Source of the DNA: Streptomyces sp. R302
GTDB taxonomy: Bacteria; Actinomycetota; Actinomycetes; Streptomycetales; Streptomycetaceae
Direction: 5' to 3'
NCBI RefSeq assembly: GCF_012927245.1
Contig: NZ_JABBGE010000009.1
Span: 124,001-188,000 of the forward strand
Length of the DNA stretch: 64,000 nt
The translations under genes and the position numbers were made by a program. The notes beneath the pieces were generated by a model that saw only the letters and a list, made by a program, of their open reading frames with translations, made no database searches and was not told where the DNA came from. Below, in pieces: positions 18,094-25,199 of the stretch (position 1 is the first letter of the stretch; each line of letters begins with the position of its first letter).

Positions 18094-18114
18094 TCTGGAT
18101 ATGTAGAGTCCAGA
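18094..18114. promoter_or_regulatory. putative Rrf2-family operator upstream of its own gene
   Basis: TCTGGA-N9-TCCAGA is an imperfect-centre, perfect-arm inverted repeat ending 3 bp before the ATG of the Rrf2 regulator. An element with the same spacing and nearly the same arms occurs before the RidA gene (18687-18707), so both are likely bound by the encoded regulator. Confidence 0.78.
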
Positions 18115-18117
18115 ATC

Positions 18118-18642
18118 ATGAGGATGAACGAAGGCGTGGAGTGGGCGCTCCACAGCTGTCTCAACCTGGCCTGGATCGGCCCCGAGCGGGCGGTCACCGC
18201 CGCCCGGCTCGCGGCCTACCACGAGCTGCCCGCCGCGTACCTGAACAAGCAGCTCCAGGCGCTCGTCCGGGCCGGCCTCCTCACCTCCGTCTCCGGCCCC
18301 AAGGGCGGCTTCCGGCTCGCCCGCGGCCTCGACCGGATCACCCTCATGGACGTCGTCACCGCCCTGGAAGGCCCCGAAGAGGCCTTCCGCTGCACCGAGA
18401 TCCGGCAGCAGGGCCCGGGTGCCGGTTCGGGCGCCGGTGCCGGTTCGCGCCCCGGTTCGGGTGCCGGTCCCGCGGGCGGGAACGCGCCCGAGTGCGCCAT
18501 CGCCGGCGCCATGGGCCGCGCCGACCTCGCCTGGCGCCGCGAACTCGCCGCGCAGACCCTGGACTCCGTCCGCGAGCGCGCCGAACGGCAGGCGCCGGAC
18601 GCCCCGGACCGGATCCGGCGGTGGTTCGCGAACGTGGGGTGA
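18118..18642 (+). CDS. Rrf2-family transcriptional regulator
   Basis: The 174-residue protein has the Rrf2 winged helix: M-N-E-G-V-E-W-A-L-H-S-C-L-N-L-A at the N-terminus, recognition region L-P-A-A-Y-L-N-K-Q-L-Q-A-L, and wing S-G-P-K-G-G-F-R-L-A-R. Cysteines lie at F-R-C-T-E and A-P-E-C-A, separated by an unusual Gly/Ala/Ser/Pro-rich low-complexity insert of about 30 residues (residues ~100-125). Only two of the three cluster-loop cysteines of Fe-S Rrf2 proteins are obvious, so redox or ligand sensing without a cluster is possible. Likely autorepressor, also controlling the RidA gene. Confidence 0.88.
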   Translation: MRMNEGVEWALHSCLNLAWIGPERAVTAARLAAYHELPAAYLNKQLQALVRAGLLTSVSGPKGGFRLARGLDRITLMDVVTALEGPEEAFRCTEIRQQGPGAGSGAGAGSRPGSGAGPAGGNAPECAIAGAMGRADLAWRRELAAQTLDSVRERAERQAPDAPDRIRRWFANVG

Positions 18643-18686
18643 GGGGGCGGGCCGTGGTGCGGCGCAGCGCCGCCTGCCCCTCAGAT

Positions 18687-18707
18687 TCTGGACATTGAAC
18701 ATCTAGA
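18687..18707. promoter_or_regulatory. putative Rrf2 operator upstream of ridA-like gene
   Basis: TCTGGA-N9-TCTAGA has the same 21-bp geometry as the site before the Rrf2 gene and differs at one arm base. It lies 43 bp upstream of the RidA-family ATG, consistent with promoter-proximal repression. Confidence 0.75.
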
Positions 18708-18749
18708 AAACATGCGACGCCATTGCGACATGTGGAAGGAAGCTCCGTC

Positions 18750-19178
18750 ATGACCGACCAGCGCACGCTCACCAACCCGCCCACCCTCCACGACCCCGCC
18801 CCCTTCGGGTACAGCCACGCCGCCTCCGCCCCCGGCGAACTCGTCTTCATCGGCGGGCAGTACGCCTCCGACGCCACCGGCGCGCCCGTCCCCGGCGACT
18901 TCGCCGACCAGGTCGCCCGCTCCCTCGCCAACCTCCGGCACGCCCTCGAAGGCGTCGGACTCGGATACGAGCACGTCGTCCGGCTCGGCTCGTACGTCGT
19001 CGACCACGACCTCGCGAAGCTGGAGGTCCTCGGGAAGGCGCTGCACGAGGCGTTCGGCGAGCGGCTGCCCGCGCAGACGCTCAGCGGCGTCGCCTCCCTC
19101 GCCCTGCCCGGCATGCTCTTCGAGATCGACGCGGTCGCGGTCCGGCCCGCCGGCCGGGAGGGGTCCGCGGAGCACTGA
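18750..19178 (+). CDS. RidA family protein (YjgF/YER057c/UK114)
   Basis: The 142-residue protein has the RidA chorismate-mutase-like fold signatures: F-G-Y-S-H-A-A-S-A-P-G-E-L-V-F-I-G-G-Q-Y-A at the start, Q-V-A-R-S-L-A-N-L-R, and P-A-Q-T-L-S-G-V in the second half. Canonical RidA hydrolyses reactive enamine/imine intermediates using an Arg in the C-R-V-E-I motif; here the equivalent region reads L-F-E-I-D-A-V-A-V, so it belongs to a divergent subfamily whose deaminase activity is uncertain. The ATG at 18750 has GGAAGGA 9 bp upstream. Controlled, I infer, by the adjacent Rrf2 protein. Confidence 0.88.
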   Translation: MTDQRTLTNPPTLHDPAPFGYSHAASAPGELVFIGGQYASDATGAPVPGDFADQVARSLANLRHALEGVGLGYEHVVRLGSYVVDHDLAKLEVLGKALHEAFGERLPAQTLSGVASLALPGMLFEIDAVAVRPAGREGSAEH

Positions 19179-19256
19179 TCCGACTTGCGGGGCGTCCGCG
19201 GCGGGTGTGCCCTGGAGGGTGCAGCAGCAGGGGGGCGACACGAAGGAGCTCCTGCC

Positions 19257-19661
19257 ATGGCCGCACACGCAGCGGTACCCGCACGGCGTTCCGTGGAGAT
19301 GCACGGGGCCGTCATGCCCGCCGTCATCGGCGTCCTCTACGGCCTCTGGGCCGCGACCGTCTCGCGGCACGGCGGGGCGCTCACCTGGGGCCAGCTCTGG
19401 CTCGGCATCGTCTCCGCGGTCGTCCTCGCCGGCGCCCTGTGGGCGCTCCGCACCTACGGGCGCGCCCTGCCGCGCGAGGCGCGCGCCGTGGCGTGGGGAG
19501 CGGTCACGGGCGGTGCGACCGGCTTCCTCTACAGCCTCTCCGGGGCGAGCGTGTTCTCGTCGAGCGGGCTCGGGCTCGCGGTCGGCAGCGCCGTCGGCGC
19601 GGGCATGTTCTACCTCTTCTACACGCACGAGGACGCCACCGGTCACCCCGCCCCGTACTGA
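19257..19661 (+). CDS. small membrane protein, hypothetical
   Basis: This 134-residue protein has four predicted membrane helices and a short C-terminal tail ending T-H-E-D-A-T-G-H-P. It is Ala/Gly-rich and has no catalytic motif. The ATG at 19257 follows AAGGAG at 19243-19248. No functional link with neighbours is evident beyond orientation. Confidence 0.75.
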   Translation: MAAHAAVPARRSVEMHGAVMPAVIGVLYGLWAATVSRHGGALTWGQLWLGIVSAVVLAGALWALRTYGRALPREARAVAWGAVTGGATGFLYSLSGASVFSSSGLGLAVGSAVGAGMFYLFYTHEDATGHPAPY

Positions 19662-19797
19662 CCTCGACCTTCATGTCCGACCCGCCTCCTTCCCCGTCCC
19701 GCCTCCGCCTTCCCCGTCCCGCCCCCTCCTCCGGACTGCGTCCGGGCCCGTCCCGCAGCAGACTGGAGGGGTGCGGTCCGCAGAGGGAGGCACCGGC

Positions 19798-20775
19798 ATG
19801 GGCGGAACGAACGGCTACGCGGTGGAGACCGAGGGCCTGGTGAAGGTCTTCGGGACCAACCGGGCCGTCGACGGCGTCGACCTGCGCGTCCCGGCCGGGA
19901 CCGTGTACGGCCTGCTCGGACCCAACGGCGCCGGCAAGACCACCGCCGTGAAGATGCTCGCCACGCTGCTCCGCCCGGACGCCGGGCGCGCCCGCGTGTT
20001 CGGGCACGACGTCGTCGCCGAGGCCGACACCGTACGGGGCAGGGTCAGCCTCACCGGCCAGTACGCCTCCGTCGACGAGGACCTCACCGGCACCGAGAAC
20101 CTCGTCCTCCTCGCCCGCCTCCTCGGCCACGGCCGCCCCGCCGCCCGCGACCGCGCCGCACAGCTCCTCGGCGCCTTCGGCCTCGCCGACGCCGCCGACC
20201 GGCAGGTCAAGAACTACTCGGGCGGCATGCGGCGCCGCATCGACATCGCCGCGTCCATCCTCAACACCCCCGACCTGCTCTTCCTCGACGAGCCGACCAC
20301 CGGTCTCGACCCGCGCAGCCGCAACCAGGTCTGGGACATCGTGCGGGCCGTCGTCGCCCAGGGCACGACCGTCCTGCTCACCACCCAGTACCTCGACGAG
20401 GCCGACCAGCTCGCCTCCCGGATCGCCGTCATCGACCACGGCAAGGTGATCGCGGAGGGCACGAAGGGCGAGCTGAAGGCCTCGGTGGGCTCGGGCTCCG
20501 TGCACGTGCGGCTCCGCGACGCCGAGCAGCGGGCGGAGGCCGAGCGGCTCCTCACCACCGCCCTGAACGCCGCCGTCCAGCTCGACCCCGACCCGGTCGC
20601 CCTCACCGCCACCGTCAACGGGCACGGCACCGACCTCGGCGCCGCCGAACAGGCCGCGCGGGCCCTCGCCGAGCTCGCCCGCGCCGGGATCACGGTCGAC
20701 AACTTCGCGCTCGGGCAGCCCAGTCTCGACGAGGTGTTCCTCGCCCTCACCGACCGGAAGGGACCGGCCGCATGA
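19798..20775 (+). CDS. DrrA-type ABC transporter ATP-binding protein
   Basis: The 325-residue ATPase has Walker A G-P-N-G-A-G-K-T, signature Y-S-G-G-M, Walker B L-L-F-L-D-E-P-T and a Gln instead of the switch His (T-T-Q-Y-L-D-E-A-D), all typical of the DrrA daunorubicin-resistance subfamily. The C-terminal ~90 residues contain the family extension with L-G-Q-P-S-L-D-E-V-F-L-A-L-T. It powers efflux through the permease encoded immediately downstream, with which it overlaps by 4 bp (ATGA). Substrate unknown; a drug or lipid is usual in this family. Confidence 0.94.
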   Translation: MGGTNGYAVETEGLVKVFGTNRAVDGVDLRVPAGTVYGLLGPNGAGKTTAVKMLATLLRPDAGRARVFGHDVVAEADTVRGRVSLTGQYASVDEDLTGTENLVLLARLLGHGRPAARDRAAQLLGAFGLADAADRQVKNYSGGMRRRIDIAASILNTPDLLFLDEPTTGLDPRSRNQVWDIVRAVVAQGTTVLLTTQYLDEADQLASRIAVIDHGKVIAEGTKGELKASVGSGSVHVRLRDAEQRAEAERLLTTALNAAVQLDPDPVALTATVNGHGTDLGAAEQAARALAELARAGITVDNFALGQPSLDEVFLALTDRKGPAA

Positions 20776-21638
20776 GCACCGACACGACCACGTCCACCGG
20801 GACCGGTCGGCAGGGGGCGGACTTCGTCGCGCCCCGCCCCGACGAACTCGCCGCGCTGCTGCTCGCGAAGGACCGGCCCGCGCGGCCCGGCGCGCTCTCC
20901 GCGTCGCTCACCTTCGGCTGGCGGGCCATGCTGAAGATCAAGCACGTGCCGGAGCAGCTGTTCGACGTGACGGCGTTCCCGATCATGATGGTGCTGATGT
21001 ACACGTACCTCTTCGGGGGCGCGCTGGCCGGCTCGGTCTCGGCGTACATCCAGTTCCTGCTGCCCGGCATCCTCGTGATGTCGGTCGTGATGATCACGAT
21101 GTACACCGGTGTCTCGGTCAACACCGACATCGCGAAGGGTGTGTTCGACCGCTTCCGCACCCTGCCGATCTGGCGGCCCGCGCCGATGGTCGGCTATCTC
21201 CTCGGCGACGTCGTCCGCTATCTGATCGCCTCCGCGGTGATGCTGAGCGTCGGCCTCGTCATCGGCTACCGGCCCGGCGGCGGTGTCGTGGGCGTCCTCC
21301 TCGGAGTGGCGCTGCTGCTGGTCTTCTCGTTCGCCTTCTCGTGGATCTGGACCATGTTCGGACTGCTGCTGCGCAGCGAGAAGTCCGTCATGGGCGTCAG
21401 CATGATGGTGATCTTCCCGCTGACCTTCCTCTCCAACGTCTTCGTCGACCCGAAGACCATGCCGGGCTGGCTCCAGGCCTTCGTGAACAACAACCCGGTG
21501 ACGCATCTGGCGACGGCGGTACGGGAGTCGATGGCCGGCGAGTGGCCCGCGGCGGACATCGCCTGGTCGCTCGGCTGGTCGGTGCTCTTCGTGGCCGTCT
21601 TCGGCGCGGTGACGATGCGGCTGTACAACCGCAAGTGA
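20772..21638 (+). CDS. DrrB-type ABC-2 transporter permease
   Basis: The 288-residue protein has an N-terminal cytoplasmic segment and six hydrophobic helices with the ABC-2 pattern F-D-V-T-A-F-P-I-M-M-V-L-M-Y-T-Y-L-F-G-G, then Y-I-Q-F-L-L-P-G-I and N-V-F-V-D-P-K-T-M-P-G-W-L-Q-A-F-V-N-N-N-P-V-T-H. It forms the membrane channel of an exporter with the preceding ATPase; translation is coupled by the overlap. The next gene is convergent and starts only 3 bp beyond the stop, so no terminator separates them. Confidence 0.93.
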   Translation: MSTDTTTSTGTGRQGADFVAPRPDELAALLLAKDRPARPGALSASLTFGWRAMLKIKHVPEQLFDVTAFPIMMVLMYTYLFGGALAGSVSAYIQFLLPGILVMSVVMITMYTGVSVNTDIAKGVFDRFRTLPIWRPAPMVGYLLGDVVRYLIASAVMLSVGLVIGYRPGGGVVGVLLGVALLLVFSFAFSWIWTMFGLLLRSEKSVMGVSMMVIFPLTFLSNVFVDPKTMPGWLQAFVNNNPVTHLATAVRESMAGEWPAADIAWSLGWSVLFVAVFGAVTMRLYNRK

Positions 21639-21641
21639 GCC

Positions 21642-22013
21642 CTACTTCCGGCGGGGCGTCTTCTGCTGGACGGCCCAGCGGTTGCCGTCCGGGTCGGCGA
21701 AGCGGACGAAGGACCCCCAGGGCTGGTCGTCGATCTCCCCGACGTCGATGCCGCGTGCGGTGAGGTCGGCGTGGGCGCGCTCGATGTCGTCGACGACGAC
21801 CTGCATGTTGTCGAGCGAGCCCGGGGCCATCCCGGTGATCCCCTTCCCGAAGGCGATCGAGCAGGCCGAGCCGGGCGGGGTCATCTGGACGAAGCGGATC
21901 TCCTCGCTGACGGTGACGTCGTGGTCCGGGTGGAAGCCGACCTGCTCGTAGAAGGCCTTCGCGCGGTCGACGTCGGTGACGGGCACGCCGATCAGTTCGA
22001 GTTTGATGTCCAT
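21642..22013 (-). CDS. VOC-family (glyoxalase-like) protein
   Basis: The 123-residue protein has the beta-alpha-beta-beta-beta VOC fold layout: L-I-G-V-P-V-T-D-V-D-R-A-K-A-F-Y-E-Q-V-G-F, a middle V-Q-M-T-P-P-G-S-A-C-S-I-A-F-G and the final F-A-D-P-D-G-N-R-W-A-V-Q-Q. Typical roles are glyoxalase, dioxygenase or antibiotic-binding; the metal ligands are not complete enough to decide. The ATG at 22013 was chosen over the one 9 bases upstream because GGAGG abuts the upstream ATG and is correctly spaced for this one. Divergent from the MerR-PP2C gene. Confidence 0.88.
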   Translation of the reverse strand: MDIKLELIGVPVTDVDRAKAFYEQVGFHPDHDVTVSEEIRFVQMTPPGSACSIAFGKGITGMAPGSLDNMQVVVDDIERAHADLTARGIDVGEIDDQPWGSFVRFADPDGNRWAVQQKTPRRK

Positions 22014-22050
22014 GAAAGGCATCCTCCGCCGACGGAGGCGGAGGTGCCCG

Positions 22051-22081
22051 TTGACCTTCCCCCGCGGGGAAGGCCCAGCAT
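22051..22081 (+). promoter_or_regulatory. MerR-type promoter/operator with 19-bp spacer
   Basis: A -35 TTGACC (22051-22056) and a -10-like CAGCAT (22076-22081) are separated by exactly 19 bp, and the spacer carries the dyad CCTTCCCC-CGC-GGGGAAGG (22055-22073). This is the classic geometry of promoters activated by MerR proteins through DNA distortion. It lies 54 bp upstream of the MerR-PP2C GTG. Confidence 0.8.
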
Positions 22082-22134
22082 CGGCGGTGCCGGGCGGACG
22101 ACCGCCCGGTCCAGGGAGGACGGGGGAGCCGGCC

Positions 22135-23193
22135 GTGCCGCGTTCAGCACTCACCATCGGGGACTTCGCCCGCGCCACCGGGCTCTCCGCGAAGGCGCTG
22201 CGCCGCTACGACGAACTCGGCCTGCTGCGTCCCGACCGAGTCGACCCGTACAGCGGCTACCGCTACTACGCGGACACGCAGACCGAGCGGGCCCGGCTGA
22301 TCGCCTGGCTGCGGCGGATCGGGATGCCGCTCGCGGACGTCGGGCGGGTGTGCGCGCTGCACGCGGACGATCCGGCGGGCGCGGCGCGGGAGATCCGCGC
22401 GTACTGGGCCTCCGTCGAGGCGGACACGGCGGCGCGGCGGGGGCTCGCGGCCTCCCTGGTGGAGCGCGTGAAGGGGAACGGGACAGACATGACGACGGGA
22501 TCTTCGTACGTACTGGCCGGCACGGCCCTCCTCGACCGGGGGCTCGTCCGCGAGCTCCAGCAGGACGCGGCGCACGCCTCGCCGCGGCTGCTGGCCGTCG
22601 CGGACGGGTACGGCCCCGAGGGCGGGCGCGCGGCGCGGGCGGCGGTCGAGGCGGTGGCGGCGGTGCCGGCGCCGGTACGGGCCGGGGACGGGCTCGACGC
22701 GCTGGAGGACGCGGTGCGGGCGGCGGACGCGGTGGCCGCGGGCCTCGACGGCTCCGGTACGACGCTGACGGCCGCGCTGCTCGCCGGGAACCGGCTGCTC
22801 GTCGCCCATCTCGGGGACTCCCGGGCGTATCTCCTCCGGGACGGGCGCCTGCGGCAGCTGACCAGGGACGACACGGTGGTGCAGGAGCTGGTCGACGCGG
22901 GCGGGCTCGAACCGGAGGAGGCGGCGGGGCGGCCGGACCGGGCGGTGCTGCTGAAGGCGGTGGAGGGCGGGGGCGCGGCCCCGGCGCTCCTCGTGCACGA
23001 GGTCCGTGCCGGGGACCGGTTGCTCCTCTGCACGGACGGGCTCTCGGCGCTGTTGCCGCCGGCGTCCCTGACCCGGACGTTCGCCTCGGCGCCGACCGTC
23101 GCGGACGCGGCCTCGGCGCTCGTGACCCTGGCCCACGCCTCGGGCGCCCCGGACAACCTCGCCCTCGCCGTCGCCGAGGTGGCCGGCACGTAG
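22135..23193 (+). CDS. MerR regulator fused to a PP2C-type phosphatase domain
   Basis: The 352-residue protein has an N-terminal MerR winged helix (residues ~5-75: I-G-D-F-A-R-A-T-G-L-S-A-K-A-L-R-R-Y-D-E-L-G-L-L, then Y-R-Y-Y) and a short dimerisation helix. A PP2C-like Ser/Thr phosphatase domain spans ~125-350. Metal-ligand motifs are present: D157-G-Y-G, G-D-S-R at 227-230, T-D-G at 300-302 and D340-N341. The phosphatase therefore looks active and takes the place of the usual ligand-binding domain. The start is GTG with a GGGGGAG 7 bp upstream. Likely autoregulated through the 19-bp-spacer promoter. Domain fusion is clear; the signal sensed is unknown. Confidence 0.88.
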   Translation: MPRSALTIGDFARATGLSAKALRRYDELGLLRPDRVDPYSGYRYYADTQTERARLIAWLRRIGMPLADVGRVCALHADDPAGAAREIRAYWASVEADTAARRGLAASLVERVKGNGTDMTTGSSYVLAGTALLDRGLVRELQQDAAHASPRLLAVADGYGPEGGRAARAAVEAVAAVPAPVRAGDGLDALEDAVRAADAVAAGLDGSGTTLTAALLAGNRLLVAHLGDSRAYLLRDGRLRQLTRDDTVVQELVDAGGLEPEEAAGRPDRAVLLKAVEGGGAAPALLVHEVRAGDRLLLCTDGLSALLPPASLTRTFASAPTVADAASALVTLAHASGAPDNLALAVAEVAGT

Positions 23194-23217
23194 CCCGCGC
23201 GGCGTCACGGAGATCGG

Positions 23218-23844
23218 TCAGTCCAGCCTCAGGTCCGCCAGCTGCTTCTCGAAGGGGACGAGTTCCTCCTCCGCTCCGGGACGGCGGTCCGCCGTGATCG
23301 CCACCAGGTCCGCGAACTCCTCTCCCGCCCGGGTGATCCGGTGCGGCAGCCCCTCGGTGTACTCGTCGCCGCCCGTGCCCCAGTCCTCGGAGGCCGCGTA
23401 GACGGCGGTGGAGGAGATCCGGGCGCGCAGGTAGGCGAAGAGGGGGCGCAGCGCGTGGTCGAGGACCAGGCTGTGGCGGGCGGTGCCGCCGGTCGCGCCG
23501 AGGAGGACCGGCGTACCGGTGAGGGCCGCCGGGTCGACCAGGTCGAAGAAGGACTTGAACAGGCCGCTGTAGGAGGCGGTGAAGACGGGGGTGACCGCGA
23601 TGACGCCGTCCGCGCCCGTCACCTTCCCGAGCGCCTCCTCCAGCGCCTCGGAGGGGAATCCCGTCACGAAGTTCTTCGCGATGTCCAGCGCCAGGTCGCG
23701 GAGTTCGACGACCTCGACGTCGATCGCGTACTCCTGCTCGGCGAGCCGATAGCGGGCCGCCTGCGTGAGGCGGTCGGCGAGCAGCCGGGTGGAGGAGGGG
23801 CTGCTCAGGCCGGCGGAGACCGCGACCAGCTTCAGGGTGCGCAT
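23218..23844 (-). CDS. NADPH-dependent FMN reductase (CE1759-like)
   Basis: The 208-residue flavodoxin-fold protein starts L-K-L-V-A-V-S-A-G-L-S-S-P-S-S-T-R-L-L-A-D, the phosphate-binding loop, and has the V-I-A-V-T-P-V-F-T-A-S-Y-S-G-L-F-K-S-F-F-D-L flavin-site motif. It supplies reduced FMN to a partner monooxygenase. The partner is probably the LLM-class enzyme encoded just upstream on the same strand (4-bp gap), a conserved pair in actinobacteria. Confidence 0.9.
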   Translation of the reverse strand: MRTLKLVAVSAGLSSPSSTRLLADRLTQAARYRLAEQEYAIDVEVVELRDLALDIAKNFVTGFPSEALEEALGKVTGADGVIAVTPVFTASYSGLFKSFFDLVDPAALTGTPVLLGATGGTARHSLVLDHALRPLFAYLRARISSTAVYAASEDWGTGGDEYTEGLPHRITRAGEEFADLVAITADRRPGAEEELVPFEKQLADLRLD

Positions 23845-23848
23845 GGGG

Positions 23849-24928
23849 TCAGACCTCCTTGGACGCGAGGACGGCGGGGTGGAGCGGGGCGGTCTCCGGT
23901 ACGCCGGCGGGCCGCAGGTTCGCGAACTCCTTGCGCAGCACCGGGACGACCTCCTCGCCGAGGATGTCGAGCTGTTCCAGGACCGTCTTCAGGGGCAGTC
24001 CCGCGTGGTCGACGAGGAAGAGCTGGCGCTGGTAGTCGCCGACGTACTCGCGGAAGGACAGGGTGCGTTCGACGACCTCCTGCGGGGAACCGACGGTCAG
24101 CGGGGTCTGGCTGCTGAACTCCTCCAGGGAGGGGCCGTGGCCGTAGACCGGCGCGTTGTCGAAGTACGGGCGGAACTCCCGTACCGCGTCCTGCGAGTTC
24201 TTCCGCATGAAGACCTGGCCGCCGAGGCCGACGATGGCCTGCTCCTCGGTGCCGTGGCCGTAGTGCGCGTACCGCTGCCGGTAGAGCCGGACCATCTTCT
24301 CGGTGTGCTGCTTGGGCCAGAAGATGTGGTTGGCGAAGAAGCCGTCGCCGTAGTACGCGGCCTGCTCGGCGATCTCCGGGGAGCGGATGGAGCCGTGCCA
24401 GACGAACGGCGGGACGCCGTCGAGCGGGCGCGGGGTGGCGGTGAAGCCCTGGAGGGCGGAGCGGAACCTGCCCTCCCAGTCGACCACGTCCTCCCTCCAC
24501 AGCTTGTGGAGGAGCGCGTAGTTCTCGATGGCGAGCGGGATGCCCTGGCGGATGTCCTGCCCGAACCACGGGTAGACCGGGCCGGTGTTGCCGCGGCCCA
24601 TCATCAGGTCCACGCGGCCGTCGGCGAGGTGCTGGAGGGTGGCGTAGTCCTCGGCGATCTTCACCGGGTCGTTGGTGGTGACGAGGGTCGTCGACGTGGA
24701 GAGGATCAGGTTCTCCGTGCGGGCCGCGATGTGCCCGAGGAGGGTGGTGGGGGAGGACGGGACGAACGGCGGGTTGTGGTGCTCGCCGGTCGCGAAGACG
24801 TCGAGCCCGACCTCTTCCGCCTTGAGCGCGATGGCGACCGTGTTCTTGATGCGCTCGTGCTCGGTGGGGGTGCGGCCGGTGGTGGGGTCGGTCGTCACGT
24901 CGCCGACGGTGAAGATCCCGAACTGCAT
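23849..24928 (-). CDS. LLM-class flavin-dependent oxidoreductase (CE1758-like)
   Basis: The 359-residue bacterial-luciferase-like TIM-barrel monooxygenase has the typical M-Q-F-G-I-F-T-V-G-D, A-E-E-V-G-L-D-V-F-A-T-G-E-H-H, and D-Y-A-T-L-Q-H-L-A-D-G-R-V-D-L-M-M-G-R-G signatures. It uses reduced FMN from the neighbouring reductase to oxidise an unknown substrate. The ATG at 24928 was preferred to the GTG at 24937 because GAGAGG is correctly spaced for the ATG and abuts the GTG. An AT-rich stretch (24951-24975) upstream is probably its promoter. Confidence 0.9.
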   Translation of the reverse strand: MQFGIFTVGDVTTDPTTGRTPTEHERIKNTVAIALKAEEVGLDVFATGEHHNPPFVPSSPTTLLGHIAARTENLILSTSTTLVTTNDPVKIAEDYATLQHLADGRVDLMMGRGNTGPVYPWFGQDIRQGIPLAIENYALLHKLWREDVVDWEGRFRSALQGFTATPRPLDGVPPFVWHGSIRSPEIAEQAAYYGDGFFANHIFWPKQHTEKMVRLYRQRYAHYGHGTEEQAIVGLGGQVFMRKNSQDAVREFRPYFDNAPVYGHGPSLEEFSSQTPLTVGSPQEVVERTLSFREYVGDYQRQLFLVDHAGLPLKTVLEQLDILGEEVVPVLRKEFANLRPAGVPETAPLHPAVLASKEV

Positions 24929-25029
24929 CGTGGTCACCTCTCGCGTTCCGAATTAGTAGTTGAATCTTAAATCGTCTCGTCCAACGGTGCCACCCTCCCT
25001 CCTATTCCGCGCCCCGTACCCTGGACGGC

Positions 25030-25170
25030 ATGACCGAGAAGACGCACGACAACGAGAGCTGGAAAGAGCGGGGCGTGATGCTCCGCGTCTTCGTCTACGT
25101 CTTCGCCACCCACGCCTTCGCCGGCTTCGTCTGGCTCCTCTTCTACGTGGGGCAGAACGCCCAGAAGTGA
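25030..25170 (+). CDS. DUF6126-like small membrane protein
   Basis: A 46-residue ORF encodes a charged N-terminus (T-E-K-T-H-D-N-E-S-W-K-E-R-G), then one strongly hydrophobic helix M-L-R-V-F-V-Y-V-F-A-T-H-A-F-A-G-F-V-W-L-L-F-Y-V-G and a short polar end. The R-x-F-V-Y-x-x-A-x-H-x-F-A-x-F pattern matches the DUF6126 family of Streptomyces. Function unknown. It is the last gene before the TnpB element. Confidence 0.72.
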   Translation: MTEKTHDNESWKERGVMLRVFVYVFATHAFAGFVWLLFYVGQNAQK

Positions 25171-25199
25171 ACGCCCCCGCGATGCGAACTGATGTTCCC

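Noticed and set aside
24951..24975. AT-rich segment before the LLM monooxygenase considered as a MarR-type operator
   Set aside because: No clear inverted repeat; probably just promoter sequence.
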